Assembly: GCA_000711775.1 (NCBI GenBank) | Contig: ARYC01000822.1 | Location: forward strand, 1-64,000 | DNA from: Oxytricha trifallax | Taxonomy: Eukaryota; Ciliophora; Spirotrichea; Sporadotrichida; Oxytrichidae | Direction of reading: 5' to 3' | Length of the DNA stretch: 64,000 nt | Part shown: positions 1 to 13,490 of the stretch, in pieces | Position numbering within the stretch: the first letter of the stretch is position 1 | Layout of the letters: each line of letters opens with the position of its first letter | Position numbers and translations under genes: made by a program | The notes under the pieces: model-generated | Seen by the model: only the letters and a program-made list of their open reading frames with translations | The model's database searches: none | Told to the model about the DNA's origin: nothing

Positions 1-2880
1 TAATAAATTCTTATATTTTATGTAATTTTCACTTCATCTATAGTTGTCTCATCAGTTACTGTGAATTCAATTGATTTTATTTAATAAATTCTTATTTTTT
101 ATGTAATTTTCACTTCATCTATACAGGTCTCATCAATTACTGTGAATTCAATTGATTTTATATAATAAATTCTGTATATTTTATGTAATTTTCACTTCAT
201 CTATACTTGGTCTCATCAGTTACTTGTGAATTCAATTGATTTTATTTAATAAATTCTTATTTTTTATGTAATTTTCACTTCATCTATACAGGTCTCATCA
301 ATTACTGTGAATTCAATTGATTTTATATAATAAAATTCTTATATTTTATTGTAATTTTTCACTTCATCATATACTGGTCTCATCAGTTACTGTGAATTCA
401 ATTGATTTTATTTAATAAATTCTTATTTTTTATGTAATTTTCACTTCATCTATACAGGTCTCATCAATTACTGTGAATTCAATTGATTTTATATAATAAA
501 TTCTTATATTTTATGTAATTTTCACTTCATCTATACTGGTCTCATCAGTTACTGTGAATTTAATTGATTTTATATAATAAATTCTTATATTTTATGTAAT
601 TTTCACTTCATCTATACAGGGCTCATCAGTTACTGTGAATTCAATTGATTTTATATAATAAATTCTTATATTTTATGTAATTTTCACTTCATCTATAGTT
701 GTCTCATCAGTTACTGTGAATTCAATTGATTTTATTTAATAAATTCTTATTTTTTATGTAATTTTCACTTCATCTATACAGGTCTCATCAATTACTGTGA
801 ATTCAATTGATTTTATATAATAAATTCTTAATATTTTATGTAATTTTCACTTCATCTATAGTTGTCTCATCAGTACTGTGAATTCAATTGATTTTATTTA
901 ATAAATTCTTATATTTTATGTAATTTTCACTTCATCTATACAGGTCTCATCAATTACTGTGAATTCAATTGATTTTATATAATAAATTCTTATATTTTAT
1001 GTAATTTTCACTTCATCTATACTGGTCTCATCAGTTACTGTGAATTCAATTGATTTTATATAATAAATTCTTATATTTTATGTAATTTTCACTTCATCTA
1101 TACAGGGCTCATCAGTTACTGTGAATTCAATTGATTTTATATAATAAATTCTTATATTTTATGTAATTTTCACTTCATCTATACTGGTCTCATCAGTTAC
1201 TGTGAATTCAATTGATTTTATATAATAAATTCTTATATTTTATGTAATTTTCACTTCATCTATACAGGTCTCATCCAGTTACTGTAAATTCAATTGATTT
1301 TATATAATAAATTCTTATTTTTATGTAATTTTCACTTCATCTATAATCGTCTCATCAGTTAACTGTAAATTCAATTGATTTTATATAATAAATTCTTATA
1401 TTTTATGTAATTTTCACTTCATCTATACTGGGCTCATCAATTACTGTGAATTCAATTGATTTTATATAATAAATTCTATTATTTATGTAATTTTCACTTC
1501 ATCAATACAGGTCTCATCAATTACTGTGAATTCAATTGAATTTATATAATAAATTCTAATATTTTATAAAATTTTCACTTCATCAATACTGGTCTCATCA
1601 GTTACTGTGAATTCAATTGATTTTAAATAATAAATTCTTATATTTTAATATTTTCACTTCATCAATAGTTGTCTCATCAGTTACTGTAAATTCAATTGAT
1701 TTTATATAATAAATTCTTATATTTTATGTAATTTTCACTTCATCTATACTGGTCTCATCAATTACTGTGAATTCAATTGATTTAATAATAAATTCTTATA
1801 TTTTATGTAATTTTCACTTCATCTATAGTTGTCTCATCAGTTACTGTGAATTCAATTGATTTTATTTAATAAATTCTTATTTTTTATGTAATTTTCACTT
1901 CATCTATACAGGTCTCATCAATTACTGTGAATTCAATTGATTTTATATAATAAATTCTTATATTTTATGTAATTTTCACTTCATCTATACTGGTCTCATC
2001 AGTTACTGTGAATTCAATTGATTTTATATAATAAATTCTTATATTTTATGTAATTTTCACTTCATCTATACTGGTCTCATCAATTACTGTGAATTCAATT
2101 GATTTTATATAATAAATTCTTATATTTTATGTAATTTTCACTTCATCTATAGTTGTCTCATCAGTTACTGTGAATTCAATTGATTTTATATAATAAATTC
2201 TTATATTTTATGTAATTTTCACTTCATCTATACTGGTCTCATCAGTTACTGTGAATTCAATTGATTTTATATAATAAATTCTTATATTTTATGTAATTTT
2301 CACTTCATCTATAGTTGTCTCATCAGTTACTGTGAATTCAATTGATTTTATATAATAAATTCTTATATTTTATGTAATTTTCACTTCATCTATAGTTGTC
2401 TCATCAGTTACTGTGAATTCAATTGATTTTATATAATAAATTCTTATATTTTATGTAATTTTCACTTCATCTATACTGGTCTCATCAGTTACTGTGAATT
2501 CAATTGATTTTATATAATAAATTCTTATATTTTATTTAATTTTCACTTCATCTATAGTGGTCTCATCAGTTACTGTGAATTCAATTGATTTTATATAATA
2601 AATTCTTATATTTTATGTAATTTTCACTTCATCTATAGTTGTCTCATCAGTTACTGTGAATTTAATTGATTTTATATAATAAATTCTTATATTTTATGTA
2701 ATTTTCACTTCATCTATACAGGTCTCATCAGTTACTGTGAATTCAATTGATTTTATATAATAAATTCTTATATTTTATGTAATTTTCACTTCATCTATAC
2801 TGGTCTCATCAGTTACTGTGAATTTAATTGATTTTATTTAATAAATTCTTATATTTTATGTAATTTTCACTTTATTTATT
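1..2880. repeat. 81-bp satellite array, about 35 copies
   Basis: Head-to-tail tandem repeat with a unit of about 81 bp. Each unit carries TAATAAATTCTTAT, TTTTCACTTCATCTATA, a variable GTCTCATCA segment, and GTGAATTCAATTGATTTTAT, which contains an EcoRI site. Units vary mainly at ATAGTTGTC, ATACAGGTC, ATACTGGTC and ATACAGGGC, and at TTTAATAAA versus TATAATAAA. In the first ~500 bp and some later stretches the types alternate, giving a 162-bp higher-order period. The array runs off the left edge and decays after about 2870. No gene was seen in it. It is probably germline-limited satellite DNA. Confidence 0.95.
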
Positions 2881-5800
2881 GTAGAACCTTATTATTCATC
2901 CCTATATTTTAGAGTAAATTTTATGCTCTTATGGATATTCTCTCAGATAGAAATTATATCGTATAATTATATCATAAAAATACCAAGATTTTTATAATTT
3001 ACATAATATATAGACATCAATAAATGCGCAATTAAAGAATTCTATAAATATATAAAATAAATTCATAATCATCGATAAAATTTTCTCCAAATAATATTCA
3101 ATTATTAAATTTGAGAATGTGTTTTTATTATCATTTAAGAATTCTTAAGTTATGATAAATTATTAAGTTTTTTCTTGCAATTTTTAATGACAGCTAGTTA
3201 GAAATTACAACATATTACTTAATAACGGTTATTGTAATCTAATAATCTAATTTATAAAAATAAATATTTGTTTTAGAGTTGTTTTGTGACAACAAATGCA
3301 AAGTTTACGATTATTATTATTAAGATATTAGTGAGGTAAATATTATTCTAAAGTCCTACTATTATAATTTACAATTCTATATCCATACTGTTTAAAAATA
3401 ATCTAGGTAAAGGTTATGTTTTTATTTTTTATTAATAAATTTTAAAGAGTGAGATCCTTGAACTTTGAGTAAATATATTACAAAAGTTATAACGTTTTAT
3501 TATTAATTATAACGCATTAAAGATCTCGGGCAAAAGCTATTTCTTTAAAAAATTACGATTTTAACCTTAATTATATAATTTATTTAATTTCATTAATTGG
3601 GATTAATTAATAAACAATTATCAATACATTATAAAATTAAACCATAAATTTGTAGATATAAAATATAGATTATGGCTTAATGTTATAAAAATTAATAATA
3701 AATCAATGCCATTCTAAAATTCTTTAAATGCTGACATTATTATAACATTTATAATTAACTTTAATTTTTTTGAATCAAGCTTAAATAAGAAAAATATTGA
3801 TATTTACTTACCTTCATTTATTTAATTTTGGTGTATGCTATGAAGACCTGGCTGTTGCTTTTATTTCCACAGATTTTCTTGATTATTAATAAATTTAAAC
3901 ATATATCCCTAATTTATTCTGACCAGAAAGTCTAATTTAGATTTCTAAATAAGTTGGCCAGATTATCGTATTAAGTTTATCTACTTTATAGTCACTAATA
4001 TGTTACTAATTTCCAATCTTCCACTAATAATCTTTTACTTCTTTATCTTGGCTTTCAACTCTTAATACTTCTTATTCAACTATCTTCTACAATTTTTAAA
4101 TCATTTTAGTCAATTACATCCAACGCTTGATCTTTGACTATCTATTCTTATTTTGAAGCTACTTTGTCTAAGTTTTTCTATTCTCAATACAAACTCAAAA
4201 CATGTGTATGAAAATAGAATAAAAAATCTCATTTTCATAAGAAAACAGTTAACCTATATTTATATATATATTTATATCTCATTGCTACATTATTAAAACT
4301 TAAGTGAATTTATTTCATATTATTTAATACTAAGTGGATATCCTTTTATGCTTTAAGACTCAAATCCTGAGCATCCTAAATAGCAGCCAATTGATTTAGG
4401 AAAGCCTGGCTTGTCAAACTAACAAAAATAAGGAATTTTTATTGCTTAAAACAATTTATGATATTTCAAGGGTAACTTTATATTATGCTGATTATTTATA
4501 ATCCAACTATTCAATGTCACATCTTTAAATCCTCATAATATTTGAACATGTAAATCTTAAAGTTGAGGTTAGTAGAAATGCTTTCTCTAAGGGATATTCA
4601 AATAATAAGTTTAGACTATGTTTCGACTAATCAAAGAACATACAAAATGATTCAAAGGACAGTTTAATCGAACTAAGTATCAATCTTCAATTCATATATC
4701 TCTTGATTAAAAACATTAGTAATAACTTTAAATGATCAAATTGACTATAGAGACTTCACATATAGAAAATCTATGGTCAAATATAAAAAACTTTGCATTA
4801 AGTCTTTCATGGTTTGAGTATTTATGTTTGTCAATTATTAGCTTTTTAAATTAACACTTGAACTTTAATTTCAATTGAAGAATAAAACTAGAAATTATTA
4901 TTCAAGCATTAGTACTGTATAATAGTAGAGATATCTCAAATGTAAAATTTTTATCATTAATATCGCAAATCAATTCTCTTACACCCCACCTCAAGAAACT
5001 ATTATAAACATTTCTAATAAAGATTATTGAAAATATTTAAAATATACATAATTATTTTCTTTATTGATAATTGAAATAGAAAAATAGATTTTCTCTTGTG
5101 CCATCATTAAATATATATATATATTTACTGAATAGTATAAGCATTCTATTGCATTTACCCTTTCCTCCATTAAATATCTGAGAAGCTGCTTTGTCAGAAC
5201 AAATAAAATAATGATAAGTACTTATATTTGTAATCGATATTTTTATTGGATGACCATCCAAAAGAACACTAATTTTCATTCTTTTTTGTGATTAATTATT
5301 TGATGTAAATTCATACATAAATAAATTCATTATTGCTGATTGGAATTGTTTCAAAGTTTCAGTTTCGAACTAGAATATTGCAAAAATAGTGGCAGTTAAA
5401 CTTTGTCTAATCATAATTATTTTTAAATAATTGGGTTAAAGTTTGTTGTTGATATTGTTATTTCTGTTTTTAGTATTATCATTGTATTTGTTAGTTAAAT
5501 TATTTGTTTTAAAAGGGATTGTTATTGTATTATTTAAAGAGTAAAAAAAAAATAATGCTTAAGTTTCATATTTTTTGTAATAAAGTAAACCATTTTTTGA
5601 ATGTGATAAATCAATTTTAAATTAAAAATCAATATTCAAATCTAATATTGGAATAATAAAAATATATCTTAAATATGTTGATAATTTAATTTATAAGAAA
5701 AAATATTATTCAAATCTCATGTTTTAACTATCACCCTAAATTTTGGCCAAAATTCTAATTATAAAAAAGATTTTGATATATATTAATATACCCTATTGCT

Positions 5801-6250
5801 CATAATATTTATGAAGAGTTTCTTTAATTCGGAGAAATATAGTTAAATTTTCAGAGCATTCATTCTTTTTTACAAAAATTTCCTGCATTGCTTTACTGTT
5901 TATGAATTTAACCAACTATTAAAGACAATATATTTTACTTTCTATTTTCCTATTTTTACAGATGATTATCAATCAAGAAGAAATTTGTTTACTTTACAAA
6001 AAAGATGACTGCAAGTTCTGGTTTAGAACTATTAATCAGGGGTAGTGTTTGATCTAATTTAGTTATTATCAATGCATTAATTATTTAATATTGATAAATT
6101 ACAAAATATTAGGAAATTATTTAAAAATTAATTTAAAAAAACTGTAATCTTTTATATATTAGAAACCATGTTATATCTACTCAATAAAAATTAAATAAAA
6201 AGCAGCTTTAAATAAATGTTCATATTTTGCTAAATATGAGTTATTAACTT
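2881..6250. other. AT-rich intergenic DNA, no supported gene
   Basis: About 3.4 kb of roughly 80% A+T DNA with short homopolymers and TA runs. Open frames here translate into Lys/Asn/Ile/Phe/Leu-rich strings with no conserved look, and the only open frame of note (5061-5279, minus) has this composition. I see no terminal repeats, tRNA or islands of higher GC. It is consistent with IES or intergenic germline DNA. Confidence 0.5.
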
Positions 6251-7763
6251 ATAATTATGATATTTTAATTATTTATTGAAATCTATAATCATTTCTGATT
6301 CTATGAAGACAATTTAGAGAATATAATAAGTCAGTCAGCAGTAATGTTTGGAGTTTTCTTGCCATCTAAAAAGTTCATAAAAATTCTTCAAACGCTGCCT
6401 TCGCATCCTAAATTATAAATAGTTAATAAAATTTGAAATATCAAGCGAAAGTAATTCTAAAGTGCTGAATAAATGCATTTTAATTAAAAAGAATAGAAAA
6501 ATGCACGAATTTTAAGAAAACAAACCGAAAGTATTTGTTTTTAGACAGGAATTTCTTGTGGAAATAGTATTATTGAACCATTTTATTAAAATTAAATAAA
6601 ATATAGTTATAATACGTTGATTAATTATTTCATATTATTTTTGAATTTGAAAAATTTATGATAGATAATTAAATCGATCTTCTTAAAGAAATCAGAAATT
6701 TATATTGATACTATTATGAAATAATGATAAAGTTCTTATTGAAAATGCATGTAGTTTAATTATAGAATTTATAGTTGGTATAAAAATAAAAAATATTAGA
6801 AAAATTGTGATTTTTGTAAACAAAGTAAATAATAAAATAATCTCATGTTGTCGAGATACAAGCCTTACTATTTTATAAGTCACATTTTTACTGGAAAAAT
6901 TATTAAAAATACTTTAAAATTACAAGAACCTTTTATTTAAATCGGAGCCAATTTCTTAATATATTGGATAATCATAGCTAATATTTGGATCTACAAAATA
7001 CCTTAAAATTCCTACAATGAAATAGCAGAGCTTTATTATACATTTAATAGAAAAGTAGGAAACATTGGATAAATATTTATAAATTAAGATTCTAGAAATT
7101 AGAATAGAGTCTTTAACTATAAAGGTAGTAACCAAGTAGTAAAATTAAAGGTAAATTAATCATTTACTTACAATAAGAATTATAGAGTTAGAGAAAGGTT
7201 TATAAATGGTACTTTAAAATTTTATGTCAAATGCTAATGAATCAATTAGAATTGAATCTTAAAATCACTCAGAAATGTGAATAATATTCTCAAAATCTAA
7301 ATAAAAGCGATATCATGGTCAAATTAAAGTATTCATTTTCTAGAAAGTAGAAGTAAATGCTAAGTTACAGAACAACATATAATTGAAATCATGAAAGTAT
7401 GTTTATAAGAGAAAGATAGCATAATCAACACAGATTATTTGACCTGCTGTTAACATAACAAGAAATATATCGTTAATAAGCAGACAAGAATTAGAGATTC
7501 TTAGGTTAAGTTTTATAGATTTATTTGTACAGATGTTTGATATTATTTTAGAGAATAAAGTATAATAATATAGACTCAAATCATTTGAATGTGTCACTTT
7601 CTTAAAGAATAAGAAACGAGCAAGCACTGTTTTGCAGAGATTAAAGATTAATAATATGGTGATGGATATTAATCCTGAAGAAATAGGAGATTTTTTTGAT
7701 TTAATCAAGCAATTAGCATATAAACTTGATATTTAAGATTACTTTAAAAAAGCAGGTTAATGA
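6250..7763 (+). pseudogene. decayed plus-strand gene, unidentified
   Basis: With TAA/TAG as Gln, the plus strand shows protein-like blocks in several frames. One at about 6295-6438 includes SAVMFGVFLPSKKFIKILQ. The next, 6441-6630, includes KPKVFVFRQEFLVEIVLL. The last, about 7545-7763, includes RASTVLQRLKINNMVMDINP and EEIGDFFDLIKQLAYKLD and ends at TGA 7761-7763. Charged residues, amphipathic helices and a consistent strand argue for real ancestry. At least four frame changes or in-frame TGAs interrupt it; some could instead be unrecognised IESs or introns. I do not recognise the family. The minus-strand open frames at 6692-6883 and 7403-7708 are shadows of it. Confidence 0.5.
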
Positions 7764-8549
7764 ATTGTGGTTCATTTGTTGTATAACATTGCTGTACGAA
7801 ATTGTAAACGATATCTACCAATCATGAATAAAATCAATAAATTATGATGAGAACCAAAAAAGAGAAAATAGATTTTAAGTGAATTGAAATATAAAGGATA
7901 TTAAAGATGATTATTGTAAAAGTGAATGAATAGACTATTCAAAGTGGAGAGAGCATTTAAAAAATATATTATGATCACATATTATTTACAACAAAAAATA
8001 AAATAAAATATGCTGATAAAATCTTTTAGTTTTAACAAAAAGATTCTACCATATTATTAATTGAAAGGTATTAAATCTTAGATCATACTATTTATATTAT
8101 TTTATAAGTTATTATAATCATTTTAATAAAAGTATGATATTGATTTTTTTAATTTTCTTCCAAATTTACCTTTCAGAATTATTAATAGCCTATATTTCTG
8201 GCCTTATAGTGATTTCAATTCTGTTGTATATATTAAATTTCTCCAAACAAAATAAAAGAATTATAATTAATTATATATTTATTTGACATGATAAGATTTA
8301 CTGATAATTAAATCTTAGTTAATCATATATTAATTAGATTATTTTGTAATTTAATATAGCAAATCATCGATAAGTTTATTATCAATGCTATCTTTATTAC
8401 TATTTTAAATATTCTCTTATAGCTATTGAATAGTTTAAAATTATTACTATCTTAATAATAAAAATAATAATAATGTGATCACATTGAGGTCTATGGGGAC
8501 CCCTGATCTTATATCTAAGTTAATATATGTAAGGGTCTAGCGCTTTTGA
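7764..8549. other. AT-rich spacer
   Basis: No supported gene. It separates the plus-strand block that ends at 7763 from the minus-strand block that ends at 8550, so the two are convergent. A small GC-rich palindrome, GGGGACCCCT, lies near 8498. Confidence 0.5.
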
Positions 8550-10737
8550 TCATACGTCTCGTTGTATTTAATTATCAACTTCCAAAATTTCTTTTAAGAG
8601 GGGGTTGAAGTTGTAGTAGTCCTTCAACTCATCCTCGCGGATAATCTCTTTTCTTCTTGTGAGGCTTATTGTTTTATCAACCAACTCATTCATGAGTTTG
8701 ATAATATCATCTTACTTGTCTTCTTCTATGAGGTTAAAAATGATACCCCTTATAAAGGCTAGTGGTTCTAGCATTATGGGTCTTGAAATACCTTCTGACT
8801 GTATTAAGATCTGATCGACATACATCAAGTATTTATAAGCTTCTAGGTCATCATTGATTATTCCTACTCCTGGTGGTATGTATCCCCTGGCCTAAGGGGT
8901 ATTTGTCATTAGTAAGAACCATTTATCTGGAGGTTCTGTTTCAAGGTCGTAATTCTCCATGACTAGGAGAATTTTTGTTTTGTCTAGTCTACTCCAGCAT
9001 ATGAGACTTTAGTAGATGATTGGAATTTTAAGAACGTCTTTTGTAAGGCTTTGTTCAAAGACCTGCTAATTTTATTGTTGATCTAAATCTAATTCTGAGT
9101 ATGTATTAGTGGGTAGCGCGCGATTTTGGCTAGGATGTTGACTCAAGTTCAGTCCAAGGTTTATCATTGACTAATCCCTTAATATCTTTGGCCTCCATAT
9201 ATTTAATTTTTAAATCTTCAATTGATTAATGTAATTTGTTTTATTATTAAATAGTAAGTGCGTCATTGGTTAAAGTGCCTGCGTCATTAAATATATTTCT
9301 TTGTTACGCTAGTTACGCACTTGATTTTGGGAGGTCGTTTTTTGGGTGGGGGTTAGGTCTTTTTTGAATGATTTCAAACTCGTCTTTCATTTGTATATTT
9401 TAGGAGTGAGCTTGGGTGGATTGTTGGGACATTTTTGTATCTTACTTATTTGGTTATATACCCGCTTCTATGAATGAGACATCTTTAAATTTAACTTCTT
9501 GGAAAGCCTCCATGAGTTTTAGCTGTGTTTAGTTGATTAGGTAGCTTAATGATATTGGCTTATGGGAGGTATTTAATACCAATCTTGAGTGCCACTCTTT
9601 AATTTTAAACACTTGTTTAATATTAGATGGATTGGTAAATGAGAGCGTTATGGCAGTGAAGATTGATTGTATTAGAGTGAGTTAAAGTTCTTGTTTATAC
9701 ACAAAAACCTCATTTGATTCTGGTACATCTGGATTTAAGATAAGTTCTATGTTGAACTATTGTTCATATTAGTATGTATTCTTGAATGAGGTGTGTTGTA
9801 GATTGAGTAAGATTTGTTGTCTCAATATGGAGCTCTGTTTCAATATTTGGTTGAAGATGTTAAGTAAGATAATTTTGTAGACTCTTGAGATTTTATCGAA
9901 TCCTGCTAAATAAGCTTAGCTTAGTCCATTCACTATCTTTTTGAGCGAGTGTGAGGGTAATCTATTTATGAAGGAGAGACACTCCATAAGGTCAGGATTC
10001 TTCTATATTATTTTGTTGAGGAAGTATATCATTTTACCCTCAGAGCAAGTTTCAATCTAATTTAATAATCACTATCTTAAAAATGTTTGCATATTCGTTA
10101 ATTTTGATTTCTTCATATTTGCTTAAGATTTGAGTCCAGTTTTAATTATATGACTTAATTATTATTTAATATTTTTCTATTGTTCTCTTTTAAGTTCTTC
10201 ATGTTACTGTAATAAATTCATTTTATTTTTTTATAAATGTTTTGATAATCTTAAATCGAGTGGATTATATGCAGTTCTTGCTGTTACCCATGTATTTTTC
10301 TTTTATGCAATTAAGGTATCTAGATATGACTTTAGCTTAGGGTATTTTATAGTTTTCATCACAATTTATAGCTAATTGGTGTAGTTTTAAATTGCTATAA
10401 TTTAAGTTTAACAAAGGATCATATACAACAAACTTAAATTTAAGCATTTCATTGTAATTAAAATAGAGAGAAAATATGATAGATTTTAATATTTTCATTT
10501 AGACTATTAATTTGGTTTAATCCTATTTTCTTTTTTGTTTGATGGTTGTTTTTCATATTCATTTCTATTTGACTCGACCTTTTCTATTGCCTTTTAATCA
10601 TTATGTTTACCCTTATTGCTGTCTTCAACAGAGATACTCAATTTAGCACTGAATTCATGATTGCTTTTTGGCGTCTTGTTTGTATTTAAGTACTTTTGCT
10701 CTTTTAAATAAAACATCCAGCCCTCATTATTATGCAT
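8550..10737 (-). pseudogene. long decayed minus-strand gene, unidentified (~700 codons)
   Basis: Reading from 10737 down, an 80-residue ORF rich in Lys/Asn/Glu (10737-10495) is followed by blocks covering nearly the whole interval. One is 10068-9110, including VFVYKQELQLTLIQSIFTAI, KEWHSRLVLNTSHKPISLSY, a Gln-rich stretch and KDEFEIIQKRPNPHPKNDL. The other is 9120-8550, including DKWFLLMTNTPQARGYIPPG and DDLEAYKYLMYVDQILIQSE, ending at TGA 8550-8552. Gln is often coded by TAA/TAG. Frame changes occur near 10290, 10070 and 9115, so at least three interruptions are present unless they are introns or IES junctions. The last block is about 190 codons without a stop. No catalytic motif was recognised. 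It could be a germline-limited gene or part of an unclassified element. Confidence 0.6.
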
Positions 10738-11301
10738 GAATATTTGAAGATTAAAAATTATTAGAATTAATATAAAACAGAATATAATGAAAAAATAACT
10801 AAATGTAAAGTGGAAGTGAGTTCTAGAGAGGAAGCCATATTATAAAACAAATGATTCACTAATATTATTAGCTCAATGCAACATCGTTTTAATAATTGAT
10901 ACTCTCTTTTCTTAATTTCGATCGTTTTATCATAAAAGCTGAAGCATCATTAAGTTTAGATTTTTATTTGAAAATAAACAATATAAATATTTTAAAAATA
11001 TGATGATTTCTAGATGATGATGATGATGTGGGACGATAGTAATTAGAGACAGACTAAATATTCTACATCATGATAGAGATACTTACACAAAAGTCCTTTG
11101 TTCGCTAAAGTGAATCCATCTTAGAAAATATAAAATAATAATAAATAAAAAGAATTTAGTGAAAATTCAAATAAAAGCATGTAAATTTGAATTGTACTAA
11201 TAAACTTTTCTCTAATAATAACTTGTAAATATTTATATTTTGCATTTTAATGGCAGTTATGATATTTTTATTTTAATTAATTTCTAATCTTTTGTTTTTT
11301 A
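10738..11301. other. spacer with a weak coding-like island
   Basis: AT-rich DNA with a less AT-rich patch around 11010-11110 that contains a (GAT)n-like run. No convincing open frame could be assigned. Confidence 0.35.
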
Positions 11302-11520
11302 TCAATATTGAAAAGACTTCCTTTTAACTTTCTTTTTCGCTTAATTTCCTTTTATCTTCTTTATTTTGTTATAGTTCTCATTCGATTCTCTTTTCAGCTA
11401 ACTTTTCCCTAGAGTGTCTTAAAAAATACTGGATTCTATTAGATCCATTTTGTAATCCATATGCTGTTATAGTGCCTCATTCCTCTGCTCATCTTGTTTC
11501 TCCACCTATTATATATACAT
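11302..11520 (-). CDS. small Lys-rich ORF or exon, unidentified
   Basis: A 72-codon minus-strand frame from ATG 11520 to TGA 11302-11304. It starts with a Gln/Glu/Asp-rich helix (VEKQDEQRNEALQQHMDYK) and ends in a basic tail (KKVKRKSFQY). Several Gln codons are TAA/TAG. The AT-rich stretch just upstream has GT and AG ends like a short intron, and an open frame continues beyond it to about 11640, so this may be the last exon or MDS of a larger gene. No family recognised. Confidence 0.5.
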
Positions 11521-12359
11521 ATAATTTACCCAATTACATCTTCAGTATCCACTATAAGTCTGACATATGAGTGCGATCTAAGTGTATTTAACCAGTATAT
11601 GATGAAAACCTCAGACACCAGTGTATAAGGAGAAATATATAGAATCTTAAATTAAAATATTATCTTTTTCTTTGTGTTTTGAGTGACTATAATGTTCAGC
11701 ATCAAAATATATCTTTGGAGTTAAAGTAAAAGTTTTTGAATTACTATTTGTAATATATTATTCTTTGATTGTTTGGTATGCTTGAGCAACTTACTTGCTT
11801 TTTATAATCTTAAAATAACTTTAAATAAATGTATAATAACAAAATATAATTTTGTGAAACGACTAGTCATTGATAATTATGAATCCTAATTTGAAAATAG
11901 TTAAGACTGTTAAGAATTTGAAAAAGATAATAGTTTAAAATATGTTCTAAGAAATGTATGGCTTTTTAATAAACTTAAATTAAGTATTTTGGAATATCAT
12001 TATTTAATAGTTATTTTATGATATTCTATCACAAAATACAATTTTTATAAAGTATTTTAAATACAATCAATGATAATTTATAAAAAATTAAATTAAAACT
12101 CTAAGATTTATAACTAAATATAAAGACAAAGGTTTATAATAAAATAATCAAGAAAAAAAACGTCTAAAATAAATAAATTATATGTTTATTCTCCAAAATT
12201 TATATGAATATGTCCTTAATGTAATTTTTATAAATTAGTCACTATATATCTGTTAACTACTATAGCTGGAAAAAAAAATAAGTACTAACAAATATAAAGT
12301 AATCCATTTCGAATACCATAAATAGAAGTTTAATTGTTTATGACTAGTTATTCGGACTA

Positions 12360-12860
12360 TAAAAACATAAATTTATGAAATTAATCATGGCTATTTCTTA
12401 ACAAATTTACACTTTTATAGATTTACCCTATTTAGCCAAGGTCAAATCTTAAAATTTGTAAAATACAACTAATATTAATATTTCATTCTCTTCTATAAAT
12501 TATTTTAAAATGTGAGCTTTTGAAATATTAGGAATTACAAATGTCACCCAAAATGTCATTTCATTATTATATAAAAATTCAAATTAATTATTAAATTTAA
12601 ATTGAAAATAAAAATATTGGTCTTCAATAAGAAGGTCTGAATCGGTTTACAGGAAGCAGATCTCTGCGAGCTCTACAGGAAACACCAGAGTATGTTTATG
12701 CATCTCGGTCCAGGGAGAAGTGGAATGGGGGGCGAGGTGGTTTTTTGGAATTTTTTAGTTCACGACTTGCCACGTCAACTCACTTCAGATACGTCTACGT
12801 CACGACTAAAATTGATGGTTTGATTTTAGTATTAAACAGTGAATTGTTAAATAATTTAAT
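12360..12860 (+). repeat. dispersed AT-rich repeat, copy 1
   Basis: Starts near TCATGGCTATTTCTTAACAA (about 12385). It is alignable by eye with 33320-33640 and, in part, with 40330-40440 (GCCACRTCAACT, TATTAAATAATG). The stretch 12640-12800 is unusually GC-rich for this window and resembles the GATCTCGCG / GGGAAGGC part of the 33.6-kb copy. TCATGGCTATTTCTTAAC recurs inverted at 13210-13227, so the 12.37-13.24 kb interval is bounded by short inverted repeats. No coding was recognised. Confidence 0.5.
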
Positions 12861-13199
12861 TTGAGATTACTCATTATACACACAAGGTCTGAATTGAATG
12901 GGAAGGAAGTATTAACGTCAAAATAGATTAGAAACCAAAATCATCCTTTTTCTTAGTAGTAATTGATACCAAGATTAATAAAGCTCTAAAACAAAGTTAA
13001 AATAATTAATAATAGTCTACTACAAAAATTTAAGATACTTTTCAAACCGTTATAGAGTATTGGTTTTTAATGATCTTATTCTGCAAACAGTATTGTTTGC
13101 CAATAAATTTGTATATTAAAAATGTCTAGAAATATTACCAAAAAATTGTGTAACATTCCATATCTTACAAGTGAATGAAAACACTTATATTCTAGGATA

Positions 13200-13490
13200 T
13201 TCAATTATGTTAAGAAATAGCCATGACCAATATCATAAAGTCATGATTCTAGGTGTGTTTTAAAGCAATTTAAATGTTTGTTTACTCTAATTCCTACTAA
13301 TTTATTAATTCCGCATCTTTGCCGTACCCTTTGGACTTTGGGAAGCAATAAATAAGTTCATTGAAAAAGATTGTTGCATTTTGAGATTAAAGAAGTCTCC
13401 CAAAAATTATATTAAATTTTTGGTAATTTTATCAATTTTCATTGTTGCGCAGTTGGACGAATAATTCTTAAATATTTTAAGAGAAATAAA
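13200..13490 (-). repeat. dispersed repeat, inverted copy 2 (uninterrupted version of the TBE B target)
   Basis: Read on the minus strand it contains AAAGATGCGGAAT, TTAGTAG, AAACAAACATTT, GACTTTATGATATTGG and TTTCTTAACA in that order. The same order flanks TBE copy B: the first part lies at 30060-30299 and the second at 33311-33360. It therefore resembles an insertion-free version of that target. A 228-codon plus-strand open frame crosses it, but I do not consider it coding. Confidence 0.6.

Noticed and set aside
1-2880. CRISPR-like array
   Set aside because: Units are contiguous with no unique spacers; it is a satellite in a eukaryotic genome.
8550-10737. Homology between this gene and the 55.4-56.9 kb gene
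   Set aside because: Both contain a similar-looking VF/VFL then Q/L-rich helix, but I could not extend an alignment beyond a few residues.
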